NCBI RefSeq assembly: GCF_028769735.1 | Contig: NC_088173.1 | Location: 15,068,038-15,132,037 of the forward strand | Source of the DNA: Zonotrichia leucophrys gambelii | Lineage: Eukaryota; Chordata; Aves; Passeriformes; Passerellidae | DNA length: 64,000 nt | Direction of reading: 5' to 3' | Part shown: positions 52,011-63,465 of the stretch, in pieces | How positions within the stretch are numbered: the stretch's first letter is position 1 | Layout of the letters: the number at the start of each line of letters is the position of its first letter | Program-made: the position numbers and the translations under genes | Notes under the pieces: model-generated | Seen by the model: only the letters and a program-made list of their open reading frames with translations | Database searches by the model: none | What the model was told of the DNA's origin: nothing

Positions 52011-53188
52011 GAGAAATAGTCTACTATCCTTAATTGTATTTTATAGCATTAAAAGCACCACAAAAAGACTGCAGAGTTTGCATTCTGCTGCTGAGCTGCC
52101 TGCATTTGTTGCACAATGCTCTTGGTAATTCTACATCTTGGCTTCGATGAGCATTTGTCAAACACCAGGTTTTCTTTAAAAAAGTTTACATATAAATTAT
52201 TCCAGTCTTTCAAAACTGGTGTAAAATTAAAAAAAATATAAGATGCAGACCCAAAAAATAGTCCCAAAAATATGATTTGAAATATACTTAATGTTATTAA
52301 AGGGCAAGCAGAACTAACCAGAAGCAACACTGTGAGAACCATGCCATGAGAATTTTCTGTGCATTCACATAGGGGGAAAAAAAAAAGAAGAATATGCCCC
52401 TCCATGAAGGTGAACAAAACTATCCTGCTATTCTTAATTGCTACTTCATCTCACCACTCTTCAGCAAGGCAGAAAGTATTTTTCCAGTAGCAGCATGTGG
52501 TTCTATGACAGACTCCACAGGCAGTTATGCTGTGAGTTTTGGAGACTCCTTTATATTGGGATAATATACAGCATTTTATTCTCTTTTCAGACACTGAATT
52601 CTCAGGATATTCCCCTGTTTAAATAGATATATGTACACATACACATATATGGCAAAATAAAGAGAGCTGTATATTGTTCTCATGCACTGACAAGTCTATA
52701 TTTTATTTTGCTAAATAACAACTACTATGTCAGGATAGGAAATTCTATTTCCATAAAATAAAAAAATGAAGCTAATTGATTCTTTTGATGCACTTCAGGT
52801 TTTGCTTTTTTCTTTCCATTTTTTGTAATCTTCTCTAAATTTTAATTTAAAAATCAAAAAATGAGTCTGTTAACATAGACATATGTGTCTTTTTAAGATG
52901 AGACATGGAAGAAATTGAAAGCAGAAAAGATTAGCAGCCACTTCTCATACCTAATTTAAAATAGTAATAAAAACATAGGTCATCTGCCTGAATATGGAAT
53001 TCAGAGGGTCAGCATAAATATTTGGACAGCTATCTGCTGTAAAGATATGTTACAGCTCTCAAATGGCAAAAAATTTGCATTTTACAAATCACAACACTAC
53101 ATTATTCAATGGAACAAAGAAATCAAATGCTAAAGATCTGAAAACAGAATTATCCCAATTTTCTTTAGCAATAGATATGTAAGTCAGA

Positions 53189-53214
53189 TCATTTACACAA
53201 AAGAGTGTAAATGA
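53189..53214. repeat. Perfect inverted repeat, 10-bp arms
   Basis: TCATTTACAC (53189-53198) and GTGTAAATGA (53205-53214) flank a 6-nt loop. An AGA/TCT pair outside extends the symmetry with one unpaired base. Confidence 0.88.
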
Positions 53215-54536
53215 GTCTGCAAAATCAGTCCTTCATTTCAGTGGTGAATCAGGGAAACACCTTAATTGAAGAACTTTATATGCTAAAAGTTTCTTTACAG
53301 CTTAAAAATGCAAGCAATATTTTTCCTCTGTTGAAAATATATAAAGAAAAAAAAAATGTGAACCAACAAACCCCCAAAAAATAAATATAAAAACATCCCA
53401 CCATTCTGGGTCAAACTGAGACCTCCCTGAAGATACTGATTTTTAATGGAAATGACAACACTATATGTAGTACTGTGAGCAGATATTGTTTTAACAGAAT
53501 TTATCATCTCTGCTGCTCTTTTCCATTTCCAAATTGAGCCCAAGAGGCCCAAGATCAGTCTGTTAATCAAGTTTCTTGTCAACTAGTATTTTCAACTTGG
53601 TGTAGATTTTCTGACTGACGATATAATTTTGTGGCTCCTGTGTTTTCCTACTTCTGTTTTAATTTATCACTTGAAGTAAGTGCACTTGGTGGATACTTAT
53701 CAAGTCTCTACTTCCCTGGAGGGCTACAAAATACAATTTCCATGTTTGCTGTTGATGGCCTAAATACAGTACACGTGAAAAAGCAAGAATGGTCTTCTTA
53801 AGCTAGTGGGTAAGCTGTCCATAAAACAGTGCCTCTAGGGGCTGGATTAGAAGAATAAACAAAATAGATTTTAGCCCAGTGAATTTAGATTTCTAAAAGA
53901 TTTAGTGCAAGAAACCTCAGGAGTCTAATGATGTTACTTGTAGAAATATTCAGTGTCTAAATGTCTGCAAAATTTTTTTGCTACATGCTATACCTACTTG
54001 ACAAAATTTCATAGTTTATTCCTTTTTAAGGCATGCTCTTTTAAAAAAATCCTTACAACTGCTTAAAATAATAAAAAAAAAATATTGTTCCTGTAGGGTT
54101 TTGCTATGAAACTTATAATTACTCAAAATGTGAAACAGCACATTCCTGTGTTTGCACAACTATATGACATAATGTATATTCAACCTAAATTTAGAATAAG
54201 CTTCTGTCTTTTGCTGAAGACATTCATCCACTTATTTTGATGTTTCACTTTAGATTAATTAAAAAAATACAGAAAGAAACTTAAGTTTGAATTATTGGCT
54301 TACAGCTAAATTCTTCATTGATTTAATTGATATTATCAATGTCAAAATGCAACTATTTCTGTTTCATTCCTGAAATAATGTTTCTGTTTCATCTTTATTT
54401 TTCAGTAATTCAAAATTTCTGAGAAATGTGGCCAGACATCAGGTGACTGTAGACAAAACAGGAACAGTGAAACTTTCTGTAAAGATTACATTGGTTCCCT
54501 ATATGCCTTTACCTCAAGGTTGAAAATCAAATAATC

Positions 54537-54561
54537 GATATAAAGTCTTCAACTTTATATC
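54537..54561. repeat. Perfect inverted repeat, 10-bp arms
   Basis: GATATAAAGT (54537-54546) and ACTTTATATC (54552-54561) flank the 5-nt loop CTTCA. No associated gene or terminator context. Confidence 0.88.
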
Positions 54562-57063
54562 TTATCTCAGATCTATCTTCAACAACACTGTGACCCAAAG
54601 TCATGGGAAAAGAAGTAGTTTAATATTGACCCAGATGGAACAATGACATTTGCTGAATTGTGAAGATTAATTTTTGTACCAGCTAATTTTTTGGGAAGGT
54701 CCCTTTAGACATATCCTGTTAGATACTACAGTTGTGAACAACCATCATAAGACATCACCAATATCATAAGCTGATTTAAAAATAAAAAAGTTTTGCCCTT
54801 CAGGGTTTTTTATATTCTGTTCTGCACTGCCTTTGGCATAGGAGTATCAGTGAGTACACAGTAACACCTTTGTCTGCATACAAATAAAGAAACAAAGACT
54901 TCAGAAGTGCTGGGACCCAAATATCTTCCAAAGGGTAGAAAGATAACCTGAATCTTCCTCACTGACAGCAGCAATGCCATGTGTAAGAAGCTACTATCTC
55001 CAATAGTTAGTAGAAATCTAGTATATTCTGTACATAATTATGAAAACAGTGAGGGGCACTGCCAGTGGCCATTCTGTAATAATTTTTCTTAGTTCCCCTC
55101 AGAGTTCACACTCATTACTTTTCAGCACATTCGAGTAAACTCATTTTCATATTGCTATATTCATTGAACATAATTTTCAACCACAGAAATAATGAAACTG
55201 CAACTACAAGGTGCACTGACAAATGCAACCAACTCAGTGACTATGCAAAGACATTAATTTTGGGTTATCTCTTTTGACTCAAGAATTACACACCTATTCT
55301 GGAGATGGAATAATTCAATCACTCTGCTCAAACCCTGCTAATGCTGAGGATTTTAAGTGTTTCATTATCTTACAGACACTACAAAAGCAATGCCCATTTT
55401 ACTTCTGAAATCTGACTTGTTGAAACTGCGAGGTAACAGACTCTCAGGCTCTTTTATGACAAAATCATTAATATTTTTTAAGCTTTCTTTACCATTTTTT
55501 ACTTTCTCTTGTATTTACTTGGGATCACTAACAAATAGTGTCTCTATTTATAATAATTTTAAATTTTTCTTCATTGAATATGTAATTCTACATAAGTAAA
55601 GAACTCAATATTCTCCAAGTAAAGAAATATGCTGGCAGATGAAATCTGCTTATAACTGCTGAACAGAAAATTAAGCCTAGTACACTCAAAACTTCAACCC
55701 TCAAACCAAAATAACTGATGTTCTCTGAACTTTCTTTCAAGAAAATTTGTGTGATAATTCTGACAACTTGGAGATTTCTATTACACTTTCAAATTTCTTT
55801 TTAATTGTTTAGGAAAATATTTTTACATGTGTGGACAATCTGTGCTCTACCTGCTCCTAATTCTGTTTTTCTGATTCTTATTCTACATTGCCTCTTAAAC
55901 TGCTTAAGATTGAAACCACTCCCTGTAAACTTCATTTACTTCTCAGGATGGCATTTTAGCATATGTCCTTAAAAGCTGTTGCCTCCAATATAATTAATAA
56001 AAAACAACTGCTTAATCATATTATGCCATTAAAATTAAATTACTAGAAAAACAAAAATGCTACTCTTCTTTTCAGCTTGTTCTCTGGGATTTTTTCATAT
56101 TCTTTATTTAGATTTATGTGTAGTTGTCTTTTGGGGAATTTTTGGTTCTGTAGTAACAGAATTTGATACATGAACTAGAAACGTGTAAAAAAAGTTTGGT
56201 GTGCATATCAGTAATTTAAATCAGAAGATAAATGATTTGTTATTCCTTTAACTATATTAAATATGGGTATTTTATCAACCTTCATCCAGCCACACTAATT
56301 TCCTGTGCAATTTTTAATAGAAAATATGGATTACTTTTCACACTTTTAGAAAGACAATGCTTTCTGATATTATCATTACAGCTGTAGAGTAACAGTAAGA
56401 CACTCTTAAAAACCCCTCAATAAATCTGATTAAAATACTCCAAAATGTAGAATAACAGGAGTTGCATTGTGTACATCAATCTGAAAGCACACAATGAAAG
56501 GAATGCCCTGCAAAAGCTTTGAGGTATATCCAAAATTTTTTTTTTTTTAATGAGCAGATTCTGTACAGAAATTAAGACATGTCCTTTCCCCTCCTTTCTT
56601 CCTTCTTTCACTCTATGACAAAATGTTCTCTATCCTCTGATTAGAAAAAAGCTGCGATACCTCTGCAGGTTCCCTACAGCAGAGCTTTACCAAAGCCCAT
56701 AACTGATCCAACAGCATTTGTCATCTCTGCAGTACACTTGCTGTAATACTTCTCCTCTGGTTTTTCTTTCAAACTAGATCACACAAAGAGTCTTTGAACA
56801 AAATAAGGAAAACAAACTATTTTAACTAAGGAAAAATGACATATAGGTATTAAGAACTATATAATAATTGCTTTCCTCAGGTCATGTAAAATACTATTTG
56901 TTCTGCATAAACAGCCTTTGTTTTTTGGGTTTTTTGTTACAAAATTACATTTCATCTGATCTTTCAACAATCTGTTTTTGCCTCTTAAAACCATCAAAAA
57001 TAACGTTTCTACCAAGTATTTTATTAGATTTGCAGATGACTTTCTTTGAATGATTTATTGATT

Positions 57064-57093
57064 CCATACAATTAAATTCTATACAATTAAATT
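57064..57093. repeat. Tandem duplication of a 15-bp unit
   Basis: CCATACAATTAAATT is followed immediately by CTATACAATTAAATT, one mismatch in 15. This is a simple slippage duplication. Confidence 0.9.
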
Positions 57094-57615
57094 AGATGAA
57101 AGTGTTACTCTGACATTGAATTCTTTATTCATAGATCTATCTTTTATGATAACTCCCAACAACAATTTTATCACTAGCACAGAATCTAACATAGAATTTA
57201 CTATTTATTTGGGAAAGTCACAAAAATAAGATGATTTGATTCAGGCCAAATAAGCAAATCAAATCAATCCTGAATTCTGATATTTTAAATAGACCAATTT
57301 TGACCAATCTGCATCATAAATCTTCCCAGTTCAATTTCTAACTTAAACACTACTTTGTGATTATTTGCTCATTTTAATACTTAAAATATTTTATAGAACT
57401 CTGGCTCTCATACATAATACCAAAGAATTATTTGGGACACCAGTATAACATATTTAAGCAGTCATCTTTTATGTTACTAATACAATTAACATATATGTAA
57501 CACAGTTATTTTCAAGGGGGAAAGTTAAATTAATATCTTTAATCAAAATACCTATAATTTTAAAAATATAACACTTCATTTATACTCAAAGATCTTAAAG
57601 TAATAAGTCAATCCA

Positions 57616-57661
57616 TCAATGTGTAATTAAGCTAAATAAATTAATCTCAATGTGTAATTAA
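57616..57661. repeat. 15-bp direct repeat, 31-bp period
   Basis: TCAATGTGTAATTAA occurs identically at 57616-57630 and 57647-57661. The 16 bp between them are AT-rich and unrelated. Confidence 0.9.
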
Positions 57662-59987
57662 AGCACTCTTCCAATTAGTAACTGATAAAATATAATTCTT
57701 TCCTCAAGAATGGTCATAAGTTTATTTTGCATCACATTTTGCATCCCTATTACAGGTCTAGCTGTACGGGAAATTAGCAGCTTACCCATAAATTTCCTCT
57801 TAAGATAATTCTTCAATATATACCTGATGTAGTCCTTACAATTAAAAGACAACCTGGAAATAGCAAATGTAATGCTTAATTGTGACAAGTGCAACCAAGT
57901 GTATGCCAGAAATTGAAAAGAAACACTGTTTTATTGCTGAGCCTCCTTCCAAATTCAACTTTATGATGTTATTTAGCTTCCAAAAATTATTTTACTTCAA
58001 TTTCAATATCACTTCAGCTGGAAAAAAAACAAAAACAAGGAAGGAAATGCAACCACAAAATATATCTAATTACTGTAATTACTGAAAATTTTCCTGTGCT
58101 AGACCTGCTACCTTCATTTCACCTCATGAAACACAGTTTTAGTGACTATTTATTGCTTACAACATCAATGAAATGGAGGTTGAAATAATTTGTATATGTA
58201 ATTCTGGTTTAGAATTATATATTCTATTTTTTAATCTGTTGTGAAACCATGATAGGTAGTCAGACACATTTGTAACATACTTAAAAGAAGAATTTATTTT
58301 AGTCTAAAAATAAGAAAAAGAATATTTACTGATGTAATCTATATATTTATAAGAGTAATTTCACCTAATGTTCCCACAGTACAAGAGTAAATTGTCCCTA
58401 CTGCAATTATGGAAAAGAATTCTAGGCTCACCTCACAGAGAAGTAACAGTAACTAAACTAACCAGAAAAAGCACTAACTTTTTTCAAAGTCTTAAAATAT
58501 TTTTCAGCTTTAAAAGAGCCTCCAAATGTTTAAAAGCAAAGAAACTTAAAACACTGAATTAGAATTTATGAAGGAGAAATAGGAACAGGAATGCTTCTGC
58601 CTGAGGTGCAAAGACCACATCAGATGCAAAGGACTAAGAAAGAAAACTGCTGGGTTTTGGATTCCTCTAAAGAGAGAATTCTAACAAAGGACAGGCTTTG
58701 CTCTGTTTCCCATAGGTTGTAGGTTTAGAAAAAAGTGGTAAAAGAGGGAAGAATCACTATTCCTTATGACAGGCAACAAGGACTGAATATGGCTTCTCAT
58801 TATTCTATATGCCACCATGATATCCAAATTTCTTTTCTCCAACTATAATAGCAAATCAAATTGAGGAGTTTATGGCAACTCCAATTCTATTCACTCAAAA
58901 TATTTTCTTTAATCCAAGTTTTGACCTCTGTACATTTTAACAGACACTGTTACATCCCATCCTGATGTAGTCTTTAGACTGAAGTAAATATTTCTGAACT
59001 GACAGTTTAATTTCAATTTACAGCTCCTTACTTCAAAAAAATATGCAATGGTAAGACTGTGAAGATGTATTAAGCTATATATGAACTATACATAAAGAGA
59101 GATTGCATGCACACCCGTGCTTCTGAACAGGCCTTAATAGTGCTTAATTAGTATAGGAAACAGCTTATAAAAACAGTTTTATCAACAGCACCTATTTCAC
59201 TGGTGGATTTAAAATCATAAGGAATAGAAAGTTTTCAGAAGACAAAAGAACTTCATATGGGTCACTCATTTTGCAATGAAATTTCAACTATTACTCCTTA
59301 CTCCTTCTGCCTTCTGACCTAAGGAATACAGCAACAACAGTTTGCTTACACCTGTTATTATTATGATCTATGCAGATTATTTCTGGTATAGTTATAAACC
59401 AGCTGGGAAGGAACAAGCCAAGACCTGACACTTGAGAGGGGTCATTTGACAGGAAGATTATATGAATTTTGAGAAAAAGCACACAAAATTCCACTTAGGA
59501 AAAAATCCACAACCAGACAATACATGAACAGAACAGAGTTAAAGCCCTCCCCAAGCTCCAATTCTTCTCATTCTTTTACTGAGGGAAAGCAACATATTTC
59601 ATGCTGTCAACTGTGAAGAAAAGTGATAGAAGGTGCACATACAAAAAAGGGCAGTGGAACCCATGTGAGTATTCCATCCTCCTGCCATCCACGGTCTTTG
59701 CTACTGGGTAAGGTAGCAACTGAATACAATTGAAGTTGGATACAATTTCAACACTTGATACGTGCACTCCAGCAAGACTTCTCTAACAGTGAGAGAAACT
59801 TTGGAAGAAATAAAACAGTGACAGGTACCTGTAAAACTGTGACAAATGTCAGGCATTTCTCTGAAGGGGATGCACTTATAAAATGTCAGAAAAAAGGGAA
59901 ACACAGTGTCCATATATAAGAAGGGAAGAAAGGACAACCCTGGGAACCACCAGTGTCTCAACCCCCACTCCAGAAAATGTTCTTTAT

Positions 59988-60210
59988 TTCCTCTCTAGGA
60001 AAAAAATCTTTACTGTGAGGGTGATGAGTCACTGGAATATAGGTTTCCCAGGGAGGTTGTGGATATACCATCCCTGGAGGTGTTCAAGGCCAGGTTGGAG
60101 GGGGTTTTGAGCAACTTGCTTTAGTTGAAGGCATTTCTGCCCTCAGCAGGGAGGTTGGAATTAGATCATCTTCAAAGTCCCCTTCCAACATTTCTATGAT
60201 TCTATGTCCT
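59988..60210 (+). mobile_element. CR1 LINE 3' fragment
   Basis: This plus-strand CR1 begins just before the ORF2 C-terminus. 'KKIFTVRVMSHWN' is readable at about 60000-60040, then the frame shifts. It continues through 'GGTGTTCAAGGCCAGGTTGG' into the 3' UTR and ends in an intact TTTCTATGATTCTATG tail at about 60192-60208. The clean tail marks the right boundary well; the left boundary is where similarity fades. Confidence 0.92.
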
Positions 60211-60311
60211 GACTCACACTTCTAGTAGGGTCTAGAAAAAAGTAGAAGCTTTTTTCATCATCTGTGCAACTTGATTCTTATTCCTTCCTGGTCCTAGAAG
60301 GATATGAGTCA

Positions 60312-60334
60312 GACAGAGAATACCTTTCTCTGTC
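60312..60334. repeat. Perfect inverted repeat, 9-bp arms
   Basis: GACAGAGAA (60312-60320) and TTCTCTGTC (60326-60334) flank a 5-nt loop. A second one (ATGACCTG/CAGGTCAT, 60365-60385) follows 30 bp later. Confidence 0.85.
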
Positions 60335-60514
60335 ATCTGACCCAAGAATTAAATGCACATGCACATGACCTGCAGATCAGGTCATCTCCAGGAGGCAGTA
60401 TCATGGTAAATAAGACAGAGGAAAAGACATTTAGATGGACATTGAAATCCTCTCGTTCCCCATACACAGCATGAACAATTGATGAAACAGTACCTTGGAG
60501 CACAGGCCCAGATA

Positions 60515-60575
60515 ATAAATGCTATTGTATAACAGCATTTCTAATTGTATAATAGAATCATAAATGCTATTGTAT
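60515..60575. repeat. 16-bp direct repeat plus hairpin
   Basis: ATAAATGCTATTGTAT occurs identically at 60515-60530 and 60560-60575. The first copy also pairs with AGCATTT (60534-60540) through its AAATGCT (60517-60523), giving a 7-bp-arm hairpin. Confidence 0.88.
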
Positions 60576-62257
60576 GATGACGAACAGAATAAGAGGAGCA
60601 ACTACTGGTAAAGGAGACTATCAAATCAGTCTTTGCATGATAATCCAGTGCCAGTGGAGAGCAGAATGATGCAATTTTGCATCTCATTATCTTCAGCTTA
60701 GTCAGATGAAATTGTATCAAGAGAATTGCTTTATTCCTCACAGTGATGTCATGGCCCTGGAAAGCTCCATTTTTATATCATGATGTAGAGAAGGGAAAAA
60801 GAAAGCAGGTATCTATTCAGAACTGATCCCTTTCCCACAGCTCTCATAGCCCTTTGTGACATCAAGGCCTGAGAGATCAATGCAATTTGGCTGCACTAGA
60901 GCAGCTGTCTGGTTCTGATACCAGATGAGAGCTCTGAGGCTGCTAAACAAATAAGTTCTAGAGCTGATCCCGTTGCCCAAAGGCTGAACCACAGAAAAGA
61001 TTTTGACCATGAGTTGCTGAGGCAGCACAAAGACCCACAAAATAGGTTGAAGCAGAATGATTTGTCACAGAGAGCCCAAGGTCAAAAAGGCTTTTTTGAA
61101 AAGTCTCCAAACACTATGGAGGAAGAAAAGTTAGTGACAGAAGTGGAAGGATTCTGTCTCAGCAGGGTAGGCAAACTGAGATAGGAGCTGAAGTGGTTGC
61201 AATGTTCCATTTTGGATGCCAAACCCTTGGAAAACAGAGGAGAGGTTAGAAAGGATCTCCTGTGGATAATGAAATAGAAATTTTCCTTCTTTGAAATTGT
61301 GAGGCATAAACATGGCCTCCTGAAAGAGTATGCAGTATATATCTGTACAACTGTATTCACACGAACATATACACATATGAGATCCAAAAGACATCTTGTT
61401 TTGTTAAGTTTCTAGAAATATTAAGATATAAGACCCAAGCAAGTCAAAAGACTACTTGAAACTTCACAACATATTTACAAAAAAAATTATAATCTCTAAC
61501 TATAAAGAGAAAGAAATCAGATTATTCTATGAAGTGGATTCTATTAGAATTACAAGAGAATGGTAGCTCATCAACACATTAGCTGTGAGTAAATGTTCAT
61601 TTTCCTTGTCTTGAAAGTGTCTATAAATCATGACAGAACATTTCACTACTAAATTATAGGTGCCTTAGAAGTAAAATAAAACCTCATAATCAATGTACTG
61701 ATTTACGCGCTTAAATACCTATTTATTCATAATTCATACACTGTCAAGTTTTTTAACATATATAGTAGTGTGCTTTCTTTCAACATTAACTAAGCAGTCC
61801 TTTCAATTTTTAAAGAACGCACAACTGTGCAGACTCATGAAAACTGATTGTACAGGACAGAATAGGAATTGCCACACAAAGTATGACACAACAAGACTTC
61901 TATAATATATTTTATTTTCAGAAATAAATCTAGCCAATTTCAGACTAAGCCCTAGTCTTTCACCTTTTAGGAATTTGATGAAATCTATGTTAAAAATCAC
62001 TCCTGAAGTTGTTTGTTTGCTACTAGCATCTTTATCAAGACTGACAGACTGGCAGCATAGCTGATGAAACATAATATGCAGAAAGAACTTCAGGTACCTG
62101 AATCACCATGCCATAAAATAGAAATTGATGTAAGTAAGAATTCTGTTTTAACTACTTAATTACTTTAATTATTTCAAAAAATGTAGAATATTAAATCTGA
62201 TTATTTAGCTCTAAGCGGAAAAGAGTGAAATTTGTGAGCCATAGTGGAGATATAACT

Positions 62258-62404
62258 AGAGCACAAGGCCTACGAGGAGCAGCTCAGGGAGCTGAGGCTG
62301 TTCAGCCTGGAGAAAGGAGGCTGAGAGGAGATCTTAATGCTCTCTACTGCTGCCTCAAAGGAAATCATAGCAACCTGGGGATCAGTGTCTTCTCCCAGGT
62401 AAGT
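62258..62404 (+). mobile_element. CR1 LINE, left part split by an LTR insertion
   Basis: This plus-strand CR1 ORF2 region starts at 'GAGCACAAGGCCTACGAGGAG'. It reads 'LRLFSLEKR'-like and 'LYCCLK'-like blocks and reaches the 'TCTTCTCCCAGGTAAG' block at its right end. It is interrupted exactly there by the solo LTR and resumes at 63014. Joining the halves minus one target duplication restores normal CR1 order, which shows the LTR entered later. Confidence 0.9.
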
Positions 62405-62514
62405 GTCCGGTTTTCTCGGCTGTTTGAGGGGCCTGGAAAGGCCCGAGGTGGCCTTGGGGCAGCCCGCGTATCGAAGGACAAGAAGAGGCTTCAGTTCTTC
62501 TTTCGGTTTTTATG

Positions 62515-62520
62515 TTTATT
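62515..62520 (-). terminator. LTR polyadenylation signal AATAAA
   Basis: Reads AATAAA on the minus strand, about 100 bp after the TATA box of the solo LTR, the usual place for the R-region signal. It could end transcripts that start in the LTR or read into it from the right. Confidence 0.65.
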
Positions 62521-62616
62521 AATTGTTTATCTAAAAGATGTTCTTTCAGCCGAACAGAGATCTGCTCAGCAGTCAGCCATGAGCACACTGTCTGCCCTCC
62601 GGGGCAGCCACGTATC

Positions 62617-62622
62617 TTTATA
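62617..62622 (-). promoter_or_regulatory. LTR TATA box
   Basis: Reads TATAAA on the minus strand within GGGTATAAAGATACG, at the expected U3 position of the solo LTR; an ATTGG (CCAAT) box lies about 80 bp upstream at 62701-62705. If active, transcription would run leftward through the left half of the CR1. Confidence 0.65.
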
Positions 62623-62736
62623 CCCATTGTTACGTGTACAATATTTATCATTTTTCCCCAATACCATTTATTCTTATTGCTGGGTGCACTTTCAGTAATA
62701 ACCAATCCAAAAGTGCCACCATGGCCAAAGAAGATG

Positions 62737-62761
62737 GAGGAGAAGAAGAAGAAGAAGAAGG
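62737..62761. repeat. (GAA)n microsatellite within the LTR
   Basis: About seven GAA/GGA triplets (CTT on the LTR's own strand) form part of its U3. The repeat length is likely variable between individuals. Confidence 0.85.
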
Positions 62762-63013
62762 ACAGGACACACCCCAATTCCTCCATCTTACTCCTCTAAA
62801 CCCCCCTGTACAGAAATCCTAAACCCTGTGTCTCACCCTCTAATTAACTAATCCCTTCACCATTCACCCCGGTGAAGCCCTCATCCTTGTCGTCTCCTGT
62901 GTAGGACCAAAGTCCAGCCACCAGACACTTCTGGCAACATTCCAGGACTCCCGAGCCCCCCAAGGTGGTCTCGGTGGCTCAGCACCTCAGGACTGAGATC
63001 CTGAGATCCGACA

Positions 63014-63286
63014 GGTAAGAATCATCAGAATACAAGGAAATAGCTTCAAGCTGCAACAGGAGAGGTTTAGATTGGCTATTAGGAAAAGTTTGCTCACTAA
63101 AAGGGTGGTCAAGCATTGGAACAGGATGTCCAGGTGGAGTCAATGTCCCTGGAAGTTTTCAGAAAGCATCTGGATGTGGTGCTTAGAAACATGGTTCAGT
63201 GGTGAAGATGGCGGGGCAGGGCTAAAGATTGAGCCTGATGATCTTATAGGTTTTTTCCAACACTGATAATTCTATCATTTTGTGAT
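63014..63286 (+). mobile_element. CR1 LINE, right part split by the LTR
   Basis: This continues the CR1 from 62404. 'AACAGGAGAGGTTTAGATTGG' is followed by a stretch encoding 'RKSLLTKRVVKHWNRMSRW' (about 63075-63140), the ORF2 C-terminus. The 3' UTR and a decayed tail ('ATTCTATCATTTTGTGATT') close it near 63286. A small deletion after the HWNRMSR block puts the end of the reading frame out of phase. Confidence 0.9.
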
Positions 63287-63465
63287 TAATTCCTAATGTT
63301 TTGGCCAATGAAGAAAGTGCAGAGTTTATAGTGAGCATACACTAAGTTTTGGAACGTAAAGATATCTGTATGAACAGTTGCAGGATTGTGTATGGGATAC
63401 AGGCTAGATGGGGTGGCAGTCTGGCATAGGGTTGAGACTCCATGCTAACATTTTTTCCCCTTATT
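63287..63465. other. Short AT-moderate spacer
   Basis: Unique sequence between the CR1 tail and the GC-rich right edge; nothing recognisable. Confidence 0.4.

Larger units (their letters stand above)
52015..59985. other. 8-kb AT-rich stretch with no recognisable gene
   Basis: The longest frame (52049-52417, minus, 122 codons) is hydrophobic but lacks any motif and is probably chance. Perfect inverted repeats lie at 53189-53214 and 54537-54561. Short direct repeats lie at 57064-57093 and 57616-57661, and a T14 run at 56535-56548. No interspersed repeat family recognised. Confidence 0.5.
60211..62257. other. AT-rich non-coding DNA with short repeats
   Basis: No gene recognised; overlapping minus-strand frames at 61082-61394 have no family resemblance. 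Inverted repeats lie at 60312-60334 and 60365-60385, and a 16-bp direct repeat at 60515-60575. Confidence 0.5.
62405..63013 (-). mobile_element. Solo LTR, ERVK-type endogenous retrovirus
   Basis: The 609-bp element starts with TG (TGTCCGG) and ends with CA (CCGACA) and is flanked by a perfect 6-bp duplication GGTAAG (62399-62404 and 63014-63019). A 6-bp duplication is typical of ERVK/betaretrovirus-like integrases. On the minus strand it has the expected order: U3 with a GA-rich/CTT-repeat tract and an ATTGG box, a TATAAA box (62617-62622), an AATAAA polyadenylation signal (62515-62520) about 100 bp downstream, then U5 to the end. No internal viral genes or second LTR follow, so it is a solo LTR left by recombination between two LTRs. 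Intact ends and duplication indicate a fairly recent insertion. Open frames crossing it (62382-62786 minus, 62225-62698 plus) are incidental. Confidence 0.88.

Noticed and set aside
52049..52417. 122-codon minus-strand frame with two hydrophobic stretches
   Set aside because: There is no conserved motif, and hydrophobic codons are expected from T-rich sequence. Nothing supports it as an exon.
62225..62786. Longest open frames of the window (157 codons plus, 134 codons minus) as possible genes
   Set aside because: They cross the CR1/LTR junction and the LTR's triplet repeat. Their open length comes from mobile DNA, and the translation shows no independent gene.
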